This document shows, one piece after another, positions 31,727 through 38,694 of a stretch of DNA of 64,000 nt. A program made the position numbers and the translations under genes. Origin of the DNA: Clostridiales bacterium (lineage in GTDB: Bacteria > Bacillota > Clostridia > Lachnospirales > Lachnospiraceae); the NCBI GenBank assembly GCA_019420275.1, contig JAHZHN010000002.1:204285-268284 (forward strand). The letters are read 5' to 3'. The notes under the pieces were generated by a model. The model saw only the letters and a program-made list of their open reading frames with translations. It was not told where the DNA came from and did no database searches. Every line of letters begins with the position of its first letter. Position 1 is the stretch's first letter.

Positions 31727-33370
31727 ATGAAACATACAGCAAACATGTTCTGCTATCAATGTCAGGAAACCGCAGGCTGCAAAGGATGTACCATCTCCGG
31801 TGTCTGCGGAAAACAGCCGGATGTTGCGGCTATGCAGGATTTATTAATATATGTTACCAAGGGACTGGCCGCTGTCACCACACAGCTTCGCGAAGAGTCT
31901 TCCCCTGTTCCTTTGGAAGCCAGCCGCATGGTCCTGACCAATCTGTTTACAACGATCACAAATGCAAATTTTGATAAGGAAGCAATCATCGCTCGCATCG
32001 AAGAAACTCTTGCCAAAAAAGAAGAACTGCTTTCATCAGTGAAAAATTCTAACGGTCTGCCGGAAGCTGCCTTCTGGAACGGAAAGAGAAAAGAATTTGA
32101 AGAAAAGACGTCTTGTGTCGGTGTTCTTTCTACAGAAAATGAGGATATCCGAAGTCTCAGAGAACTGATCACTTATGGTCTGAAAGGTCTGGCAGCTTAT
32201 GCCAAACATGCCAGTGTTCTCGGGAAAGAGGATCCAAACATCAATGCATTTCTGGAACACGCCCTGGCCGCTGTTTTAGATGACCGTCTTTCCGCAGATG
32301 ATCTGACAGCTCTGGCACTGAAAACCGGAGAATACGGAGTCCAGACTATGGCACTTCTTGATGAGGCCAATACCCAGGCTTATGGCAGTCCGGAAATTAC
32401 AAAAGTAAAAATCAGTACAGGAAACCGTCCTGGAATCCTTGTATCCGGCCATGATCTCAGAGATCTGGAAATGCTTCTGGAGCAGACAAAGGATACTGGT
32501 GTCGATGTCTACACTCACTCCGAAATGCTTCCTGCTCATTATTATCCTGCCTTTAAAAAGTATTCCCACTTTGTCGGCAATTATGGAAACGCATGGTGGA
32601 AGCAGAAGGAGGAATTTGAAAGTTTCCACGGTCCGATCCTTATGACCACAAACTGCATCGTTCCGCCAAAGGACAGCTATAAAGACCGTTTATATACCAC
32701 AGGTGCCGCCGGTTATCCGGGATGCCCTCATATTCCAGGCGGTATCGGAGAAACAAAGGATTTCTCTGTTATCATTGAGCACGCAAAACGCTGTCAGTCT
32801 CCAAAACCAATTGAGGAAGGCGAAATCGTCGGAGGTTTTGCCCACGCTCAGGTTCTGGCTCTGGCAGATCAGATTGTAGATGCAGTAACATCCGGTGCCA
32901 TCAAAAAATTTGTTGTCATGGCTGGATGCGACGGGCGTGCCGCATCAAGAAATTATTACACTGATTTTGCCAAAGCACTTCCGAAGGATGCTGTCATCCT
33001 AACCGCCGGATGCGCAAAATACAAATACAACAAACTGAATTTGGGCGATATCAACGGAATCCCGCGTGTGCTGGATGCCGGACAGTGCAACGATTCTTAC
33101 TCCCTGGCTGTCATTGCCCTTAAGTTAAAAGAAGTCTTCGGACTTGACGATATCAATCAGCTGCCAATCGTCTATAATATCGCTTGGTACGAACAAAAAG
33201 CAGTCATTGTTCTTCTGGCACTGCTGTCACTGGGTGTGAAAAATATCCATCTGGGACCGACACTTCCGGCCTTCCTGTCACCAAACGTTGCTGCCATTTT
33301 GGTGGAAAACTTTGGAATCGCAGGAATTGGAACCGTTGAAGATGATATGGAATTATTCTTTGGAAAATAA
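31727..33370 (+). CDS. hcp: Hydroxylamine reductase / hybrid cluster protein
   Basis: The 547-residue protein has the N-terminal Cys motif FCYQCQETAGCKGCTISGVCG (cysteines 9, 12, 18, 21, 27) for one Fe-S cluster. The hybrid-cluster ligands are spread through the C-terminal half, for example TTNCIVPP, GYPGCPHI, VMAGCDGR, LTAGCAKY and DAGQCNDSY. Hcp reduces hydroxylamine in vitro and is associated with nitric oxide detoxification and protein S-nitrosylation. AAGGAGG precedes the ATG. It is the only gene of its transcript and ends at a strong terminator (33379-33420). The divergent Crp/Fnr gene probably controls it. Confidence 0.96.
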   Translation: MKHTANMFCYQCQETAGCKGCTISGVCGKQPDVAAMQDLLIYVTKGLAAVTTQLREESSPVPLEASRMVLTNLFTTITNANFDKEAIIARIEETLAKKEELLSSVKNSNGLPEAAFWNGKRKEFEEKTSCVGVLSTENEDIRSLRELITYGLKGLAAYAKHASVLGKEDPNINAFLEHALAAVLDDRLSADDLTALALKTGEYGVQTMALLDEANTQAYGSPEITKVKISTGNRPGILVSGHDLRDLEMLLEQTKDTGVDVYTHSEMLPAHYYPAFKKYSHFVGNYGNAWWKQKEEFESFHGPILMTTNCIVPPKDSYKDRLYTTGAAGYPGCPHIPGGIGETKDFSVIIEHAKRCQSPKPIEEGEIVGGFAHAQVLALADQIVDAVTSGAIKKFVVMAGCDGRAASRNYYTDFAKALPKDAVILTAGCAKYKYNKLNLGDINGIPRVLDAGQCNDSYSLAVIALKLKEVFGLDDINQLPIVYNIAWYEQKAVIVLLALLSLGVKNIHLGPTLPAFLSPNVAAILVENFGIAGIGTVEDDMELFFGK

Positions 33371-33378
33371 ATGATAAG

Positions 33379-33420
33379 ATGCCGGCTTTTGAGAAGATGA
33401 ATTCTCAAAAGCCGGCATTT
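33379..33420 (+). terminator. Intrinsic terminator of hcp
   Basis: ATGCCGGCTTTTGAGAA pairs with TTCTCAAAAGCCGGCAT over 17 bases with a small loop, followed by a short T-rich tract. Confidence 0.85.
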
Positions 33421-33550
33421 ATTTCAATATAATATCATTCTTCCTTAAATTCTCTTATTTTCTAAAAATCTTTTTTCATTTTTATAGAATGATTCTTCGG
33501 TATTTTTCCAATGCTTGAAAATCAAATACCAGTATTAGAACCTCTGTGTC

Positions 33551-34387
33551 CTATTTTCCAAATGTATTGCTGTTCTTTGCTGCTGCTTTTGCGCTTACTG
33601 TATTGGTTGATTCAAATAAAGAAGATGTAGGCGCAACCGGACACATCAGTACTCTTCCCGTTCCACGGTATACATTCACAAGTCCTTCTCCGCTGACCGC
33701 AGATCCAACCAGTGATTTCGTACTTCTTTCTACTGTGAAATCAAGATTGGAAGACCAGCACACGGCCAGGTTGCCATCAATTTTTAGTTCATCCCCTTCC
33801 AGAATGACTTCGATCAGTTCCTCTTCCGGAACATTTGATTCCAGGGCGACGACTCCTTGTCCCTGAAGGCTGAGATTAAAGAAACCTTCTCCTCCCAAAA
33901 TCGTTGATGATACATTTTTTCTAGTCACAATTTTTTGTTTCACATTTGCATCACATGCCAGAAACATACCATCTTCAATTGTCATTCCTGCAGATCCCCA
34001 CTTCTCCACATCTTCCAAAATGATATATTTGTATGTAGGCTCCAGAACGAGGCATCCTTCACCGACATATTCTGGTTTTACTGCCGTTTCCTTGGTAACC
34101 GCACCTTTGAGTGCCTTCCCAAACAGATCGCCGATTCCCTTAACTCCAGATGTTGCTTTTACCTCACCGCCCATCCACTGCATGGCACCTGCCTGAATGA
34201 CCGCAGAATGATTCTTATCAATATCAATCACAACCTGCCGCCTTCTGACATTCATTTTACTCATAAAATATTCATTCAGCGCATTAAACGGTGATACACT
34301 GGCATCCTGTGTATATTCCAGGACATGAAAATTATCAATGGACTTGATAAATTTTCTGTTTTCGTTCTGTAAGTTTCCAATCCTCAT
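33551..34387 (-). CDS. AIM24 family protein
   Basis: The 278-residue soluble protein has the AIM24/TIGR00266-like beta-sandwich repeats: AVIQAGAMQWMGGEVKA near residue 60, GEGCLVLEPTYKYIIL near 110, MTIEDGMFLACDANVKQK near 138 and GEGFFNLSLQGQGVVAL near 170. The family is widespread in bacteria and related to a mitochondrial biogenesis factor, but its biochemical role is unsettled. The start at 34387 follows AGGAGG by eight bases. It is a single gene; no clear terminator is seen in 33421-33550. Confidence 0.88.
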   Translation of the reverse strand: MRIGNLQNENRKFIKSIDNFHVLEYTQDASVSPFNALNEYFMSKMNVRRRQVVIDIDKNHSAVIQAGAMQWMGGEVKATSGVKGIGDLFGKALKGAVTKETAVKPEYVGEGCLVLEPTYKYIILEDVEKWGSAGMTIEDGMFLACDANVKQKIVTRKNVSSTILGGEGFFNLSLQGQGVVALESNVPEEELIEVILEGDELKIDGNLAVCWSSNLDFTVERSTKSLVGSAVSGEGLVNVYRGTGRVLMCPVAPTSSLFESTNTVSAKAAAKNSNTFGK

Positions 34388-34666
34388 AGCCTCAGCCTCC
34401 TCTTTTGCCTGAACTTTTTTCCACAATCCCTATGAACCAGGGTCTTGCAAGGGATTTCTCCCATCTGATTACAGGATACCTTATTATATGACCAATAGCA
34501 AGAAATAGAAGCTCTTAATCTCTAACTTTAACATTTATGCATGTCCTAAGGTCAATTCCCTCTGCTTTTGTTTTATCATATGACCATTGATACTAGAGTG
34601 AAAGAAGCATAGAGTCATGGGGCTCTATGTGCTATACTACTTTTTATCACATAAAATCAAAAAAAC

Positions 34667-34692
34667 TGTAACGAAATAAGAAGTTCTCCGTC
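34667..34692 (+). promoter_or_regulatory. ECF-type promoter upstream of the sigma gene
   Basis: TGTAAC (34667-34672), exactly 16 bases, then CGTC (34689-34692) fits the AAC-N16-CGTC pattern of ECF sigma promoters. It lies 14 bases before the ribosome site of the sigma gene, suggesting autoregulation. Confidence 0.65.
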
Positions 34693-34722
34693 TAACCTAT
34701 GTACAGAAGGAGGTGAACAATT

Positions 34723-35205
34723 CTGGATTACGAAAAACTATATCATTCCTATTATCTTAAAGTGTATTCTTATGCAGTCACGCTTCTAAGAGATCAGTCG
34801 CTTGCAGAAGAAGTTACGCAAAATACATTTTTCAAAGCCATGACAGCAAAAAAATCTTTTGAACAAAGATCCAGCGAACTGACCTGGCTGTGCGGTATTG
34901 CGAAGCATCTGGCAATTGATGAATGCCGAAAAAATCAAAAATTAACAGAATTAGAGGAAACAAACACCAGAGATTGAAAGAAAGATCCAGCGGAAGCGGC
35001 AGAAGATAAAGACACTGCTCTTCAGATTCATCTAATTCTTCACGAACTGCGGGAGCCCTATAAGGAAGTGTTCCAGCTGAGGGTATTCGGAGAACTTCCC
35101 TTTTCACAGATTGGCTATATCTTTGGGAAAACTGAAAACTGGGCAAGGGTCACTTACCATCGGGCTAGATTAAAAATTCAGGAAAGGATGGAAAAAAATG
35201 AATAA
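34723..35205 (+). pseudogene. ECF RNA polymerase sigma factor, interrupted by an in-frame TGA
   Basis: The frame opens with CTG (34723), nine bases after AAGGAGG, reading (M)DYEKLYHSYYLKVYSYAVTL, a typical ECF start. Sigma region 2 follows (SLAEEVTQNTFFKAM ... LCGIAKHLAIDECRK). TGA stands at 34975-34977 in the poorly conserved linker. The same frame continues as KKDPAEAAEDKD and an intact region 4 (EVFQLRVFGELPFSQIGYIFG ... WARVTYHRARLKIQ) to TAA at 35203. So both halves are whole but separated by one stop codon, and the ATG is replaced by CTG (GTG at 34762 is the next alternative start but would cut region 2). It overlaps the anti-sigma gene by eight bases. Sequencing error, a recent nonsense mutation or a genuinely split sigma are possible. 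Confidence 0.75.
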
Positions 35206-36187
35206 AATAAAATCTCAGGAATGTGAGATCGTCCAAGATCTGCTTCCCTTATATTACGATGATGTATGTACTCCTTCCAGCAAAAAATTTGTACAGCAGC
35301 ATCTGGAACACTGTACCTCATGCAGAAAGATCTATGAAGAGCTAAGCAATGATTCTGTTGACCGTATCATCGAACAAGAAACTCATGATGTCCTGGAACG
35401 CCATGCCAAAAAAGAACGTACTTCAGCTTATAAGGCAGGATTGGCTATCAGCGCCTTGCTGCTGATTCCTATCTTAATAACACTACTTATTTCCCTATCT
35501 ACAGGAGGAGATTTCGGTGTATTTTCTGTCGTAGCTGCATCCATGCTTCTTGTTGCTGCTTTAACTGCAGTCCCTCTTATGACAAAACAAAATAAACTTA
35601 CAAAAAGTATTTTAATCGGTATGGCTGCATTATTATTGATCATCTTCTTTGTAGATCGGATAAACGGCAGCGGACAGTTTCTGTTCTTAGCAATTCCTAC
35701 CATATTTGGAATTTCTATTCCTCTGTTTCCTTTTGTAATCCGAGGAATTTCACTGCCGCCTGTATTAGCTGATAAAAAAGCTCTGATTACTATAATCTGG
35801 GATACTGCCTGGCTTTTTCTTACAATTTTCATCATTTGCAGTCAATCCGGAGATATTGAAGGCATGCGCAACGGCAACATCATCAGCCTGATTCTTATGT
35901 CAGGAATCTGGCTTATTTTCCTGACTGCCAGGTATCTGCCAGCAAACAAATGGATCAAAAGCGGTCTCATATTCATGATCATTGGCATCTGGACCTGCTT
36001 TTCCAATGATCTTTACTTTCTGATGACAGAACATAAAAATCAGCTGACAATTCTTTCCGCTGACTTTTCTAACTGGTCATCTGATCTCTGTATTAATGCA
36101 AATATTTATTTCATCATATTAATCTTTGGAATCATTGCCGGCCTTTTTCTGGTGACCGTGGGAATTTGCAAAAAGAAAAGGCAGTAA
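35198..36187 (+). CDS. Anti-sigma factor with N-terminal zinc finger and multi-pass membrane domain
   Basis: The 329-residue protein starts with an anti-sigma zinc-finger module (QECEIVQDLLPLYYDDVC ... VQQHLEHCTSCRKIYEEL), with the HxxxCxxC motif at about residues 34-41. The remainder (about 80-325) has roughly eight hydrophobic segments. Such proteins hold the partner ECF sigma at the membrane until a signal arrives. It overlaps the sigma gene by eight bases, a normal arrangement. With the sigma frame interrupted, it may now lack its partner. Confidence 0.88.
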   Translation: MNKIKSQECEIVQDLLPLYYDDVCTPSSKKFVQQHLEHCTSCRKIYEELSNDSVDRIIEQETHDVLERHAKKERTSAYKAGLAISALLLIPILITLLISLSTGGDFGVFSVVAASMLLVAALTAVPLMTKQNKLTKSILIGMAALLLIIFFVDRINGSGQFLFLAIPTIFGISIPLFPFVIRGISLPPVLADKKALITIIWDTAWLFLTIFIICSQSGDIEGMRNGNIISLILMSGIWLIFLTARYLPANKWIKSGLIFMIIGIWTCFSNDLYFLMTEHKNQLTILSADFSNWSSDLCINANIYFIILIFGIIAGLFLVTVGICKKKRQ

Positions 36188-36369
36188 ATAAAAGATTTCG
36201 GTATTATGATTATATGAACGTTAGACCGAATTATTATAATCCTGTTGAAAGAAAAATAATGTCATATCTTCTTTGAAAGAATCTTGCTGCTTAGAATTTT
36301 GCTGAATTTACAGAATTATATCCTCTGCGGCACTCAACAAAAAGTTTATATTTCCCAAATATATACTGA

Positions 36370-36398
36370 TTGACATTTCCTCTTCTCAAAATTACAAT
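36370..36398 (+). promoter_or_regulatory. Consensus promoter upstream of the nitrilase gene
   Basis: TTGACA (36370-36375), 17 bases, TACAAT (36393-36398). Transcription would start near 36405, only about ten bases before a terminator-like hairpin. The remaining 36188-36369 is AT-rich and shows no recognisable gene. Confidence 0.75.
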
Positions 36399-36414
36399 AA
36401 ATGCATTGATAGAC

Positions 36415-36453
36415 AAAGGCGTCAGAGAGAAAAATCTTTCTGGCGCTTTTTTT
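36415..36453 (+). terminator. Leader terminator/attenuator before the nitrilase gene
   Basis: AAAGGCGTCAGAGA pairs imperfectly with TCTTTCTGGCGCTTT (one bulged G, wobble pairs), followed by seven T residues. It begins about ten bases after the predicted transcription start and ends 52 bases before the nitrilase ATG, so it can stop transcription unless it is prevented from forming. Confidence 0.7.
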
Positions 36454-36504
36454 CCCGGGAATTCATCGATAATATTGTAGATATAGAAAGCGAGGCTATT
36501 GATT

Positions 36505-37503
36505 ATGGAAAAATATCCTAAGTATAAAGTGGCAGCTGTTCAGGCTGCTCCGGTTTATCTTGATCTTAATGCAACAGTAGAAAAATCTGTAAAAATTATT
36601 GAGGAAGCTGCGGGAAATGGAGCAAAACTCATCGGTTTCCCTGAAGGTTTTCTGCCTGGGTATCCTTGGTTTGCTTTCCTGGGCCGTGCATTGGACTATG
36701 TTCCCAGATTTTATCATCAGTTATATCTGAACGCTGTTGAGGTCCCAAGTGACGCGCTGGCCAAAATAAGTCAGGCTGCCCGCGACAATGATATTTATGT
36801 ATGTATTTCCGGATCTGAGAAAGAAGGAGGATCTTTGTATCTGACACAGTTCTGGTTCAACAATAAGGGAGATTTAATGGGAAAACATCGGAAAATGAGA
36901 GTTTCCGTTGCGGAGCGTCTGATCTGGGGCGACGGATCCGGATCAATGATGCCGGTGTTTGATACAGAGCTGGGAAGACTTGGCGGATGTCAGTGCTGGG
37001 AACATGATGTGGCACTTGATGTTGCAGCAATGAATGCACAGAATGAGCAGGTACATGTGGCATCATGGCCTGGATATTTTGATGATGATATTGCAAGTAA
37101 AGCATATGCGATTCAGACAGGGACATTTGTCCTTATGACAAGTTCTGTATATGATGACAGACTTTATAATATGCTCTGTACAGATGAAAATGGAAATCCG
37201 GAAGAAGATCGTCTTGCATATTTCAAAACACTGAAACAGGGACATACAGCGATCATAGGACCGGACGGCAATCTCGTCAGTGATTATGTCCCGTCAGGAA
37301 AAGAAGGAATTGCTTATGCAGATATTGATCTGGAAGATATTATCGACTATAAATACGGCTTTGATGCGGCAGGTCACTACAGAAATCAATATCTGACCTT
37401 AAATTTTTACCGTAAACCTCATCCTTTCTGCAATTTTATCGGTGAGGACAGTCAGGAAGCGATTACGTATGATGAAATCCAGCCTTATGCAGAAGATAAA
37501 TAA
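36505..37503 (+). CDS. Nitrilase
   Basis: The 332-residue carbon-nitrogen hydrolase has the nitrilase triad: Glu47 in GFPEGFLPGYPW, Lys130 in GKHRKMRV, and Cys164 in GGCQCWEHDVAL. The CWEH context and YPW motif point to true nitrilases (nitrile to acid plus ammonia, arylaceto or aliphatic type) rather than amidases or N-carbamoylases. The ATG at 36505 follows GAGG by nine bases; a TTG six bases earlier has no room for a ribosome site. It is a single gene between a leader terminator and a downstream terminator, and a LysR gene follows. The natural nitrile is not evident. Confidence 0.9.
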   Translation: MEKYPKYKVAAVQAAPVYLDLNATVEKSVKIIEEAAGNGAKLIGFPEGFLPGYPWFAFLGRALDYVPRFYHQLYLNAVEVPSDALAKISQAARDNDIYVCISGSEKEGGSLYLTQFWFNNKGDLMGKHRKMRVSVAERLIWGDGSGSMMPVFDTELGRLGGCQCWEHDVALDVAAMNAQNEQVHVASWPGYFDDDIASKAYAIQTGTFVLMTSSVYDDRLYNMLCTDENGNPEEDRLAYFKTLKQGHTAIIGPDGNLVSDYVPSGKEGIAYADIDLEDIIDYKYGFDAAGHYRNQYLTLNFYRKPHPFCNFIGEDSQEAITYDEIQPYAEDK

Positions 37504-37517
37504 ATGAAATAAAAGAT

Positions 37518-37546
37518 TGACAAGTATCCGTTTTAGACTTACATTT
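37518..37546 (+). promoter_or_regulatory. Promoter-like element between nitrilase and LysR genes
   Basis: TTGACA (37518-37523), 17 bases, TACATT (37541-37546). As with the nitrilase promoter, it points into a hairpin terminator some 20 bases further on. It may be a real attenuated LysR promoter or a chance match. Confidence 0.4.
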
Positions 37547-37564
37547 AGTGATGTAATGCAAAGG

Positions 37565-37593
37565 GGCAGCTCCGATAAGAGCTGCCTCTTTTT
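37565..37593 (+). terminator. Intrinsic terminator after nitrilase
   Basis: GGCAGCTC pairs with GAGCTGCC around a six-base loop, followed by TCTTTTT. It lies 61 bases past the nitrilase stop and 36 bases before the LysR start. Confidence 0.85.
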
Positions 37594-37629
37594 AAGTTCT
37601 ACCAGTGATTGAAAGAGGATGATAATATT

Positions 37630-38523
37630 ATGAATTTAAAAGATATGAAGTATTTCATAACAATCTGTGATAAAAAAAGTATCACTGCCGCCTCCGAATC
37701 CTTATATATTTCTCCCCAAGCTCTCAGTAAGACCATTCAGAAACTGGAAAAAAATCTGGGAGTCCGCTTATTAATCCGTTCCAATAATGGCGTGGAAATG
37801 ACACCATATGGCAAAATCCTATATGACTCTGCGGGAAATATACTCATGGAGTATGCAGATATGACTTCCAGGCTCAGAAATTTGTCCCTGCAGAATCAGG
37901 GAATCATCAGAATGGCGTCAGCCTACGGCATATTGAGATTTCTGACGCCGGAATTTGTCAATTCTTTTTCAGAAAAATATCCGGATATCCATCTTGAATA
38001 TATGGAATTTCCGGACAGGTATGTAATAGAAAATATTCTGGATGAAAATTATGATATCGGCCTAATTCCCTATACAGAAAAGAATGATATGCTAGAATAT
38101 ATCGATCTCTTTCGTACAGAAATTTACTTTATTACACATAAGGGAAGCAGGTTTTATACATATCCTGAAGTTTTGCTCACAGATGCAGCAGAAGAACCGT
38201 TTCTTGTAGAGAATAAAAATTTTGTGATTCGAAAGATCCTTTTGGAAGCATGCAGGCAGGAACATGTACAGCCAAAAATTTATTTTAATACCAGTGGCTT
38301 CAGTCTGTGCTACAAATTATGCAGGGAGGGAAAAGGAAATACGGTTTCTATGTCATTTATATATGAGGATATGAAGGATGAAAATCTAAGAATGATTCCG
38401 TTTAAAGAACATCCTGTATGGAAAGTGGCAGCTGTCTACAGAAAAGGTAGTATTCTTTCCGACAATATAAAAAAACTGCTCCAATTTACCTGCGGGTGGT
38501 GTGATATTCTTGAATCCATATAA
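37630..38523 (+). CDS. LysR family transcription regulator
   Basis: The 297-residue protein has the LysR N-terminal helix-turn-helix (MKYFITICDKKSITAASESL then YISPQALSKTIQKLEKNLG, about 5-45) and a substrate-binding domain from about residue 90. The ATG at 37630 follows an AGAGGATGA site. LysR proteins typically control a neighbouring gene in response to a small effector. The adjacent nitrilase on the same strand is the obvious candidate target, although LysR targets are more often divergent. The effector is unknown. Confidence 0.9.
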   Translation: MNLKDMKYFITICDKKSITAASESLYISPQALSKTIQKLEKNLGVRLLIRSNNGVEMTPYGKILYDSAGNILMEYADMTSRLRNLSLQNQGIIRMASAYGILRFLTPEFVNSFSEKYPDIHLEYMEFPDRYVIENILDENYDIGLIPYTEKNDMLEYIDLFRTEIYFITHKGSRFYTYPEVLLTDAAEEPFLVENKNFVIRKILLEACRQEHVQPKIYFNTSGFSLCYKLCREGKGNTVSMSFIYEDMKDENLRMIPFKEHPVWKVAAVYRKGSILSDNIKKLLQFTCGWCDILESI

Positions 38524-38581
38524 TCATTCTGTGAAATCCTGTATTAAAACCCAGACATCCAGTTTTTAAGCAGAAAGAAAT

Positions 38582-38624
38582 AAAAAAGGCACTCTTTGAA
38601 AGTTTTCCTTTCAAAAAGTGCCCA
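38582..38624. terminator. Bidirectional terminator between LysR and lysS
   Basis: GGCACT followed by CTTTGAAAG pairs with CTTTCAAA and AGTGCC; A-run before and T-rich flank after allow use from both strands between two convergent genes. Confidence 0.8.
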
Positions 38625-38694
38625 AATTATCATTTCTTCCGGTACTGATCAAGAAGAACAACTACTCTTTATCAGTCTCCGCTGTTTTTTATCT

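Noticed and set aside
33421..33550. GGTATTT/AAATACC pairing as a terminator of the AIM24 gene
   Set aside because: The stem is short and A/T-rich with a long loop and no U-run directly after it.
36399..36414. An ANTAR-target first hairpin in the nitrilase leader
   Set aside because: The only possible stem (CAAT/ATTG) overlaps the -10 element and the loop does not fit the known A1/G4 hexaloop rule, so only a generic attenuator is claimed.
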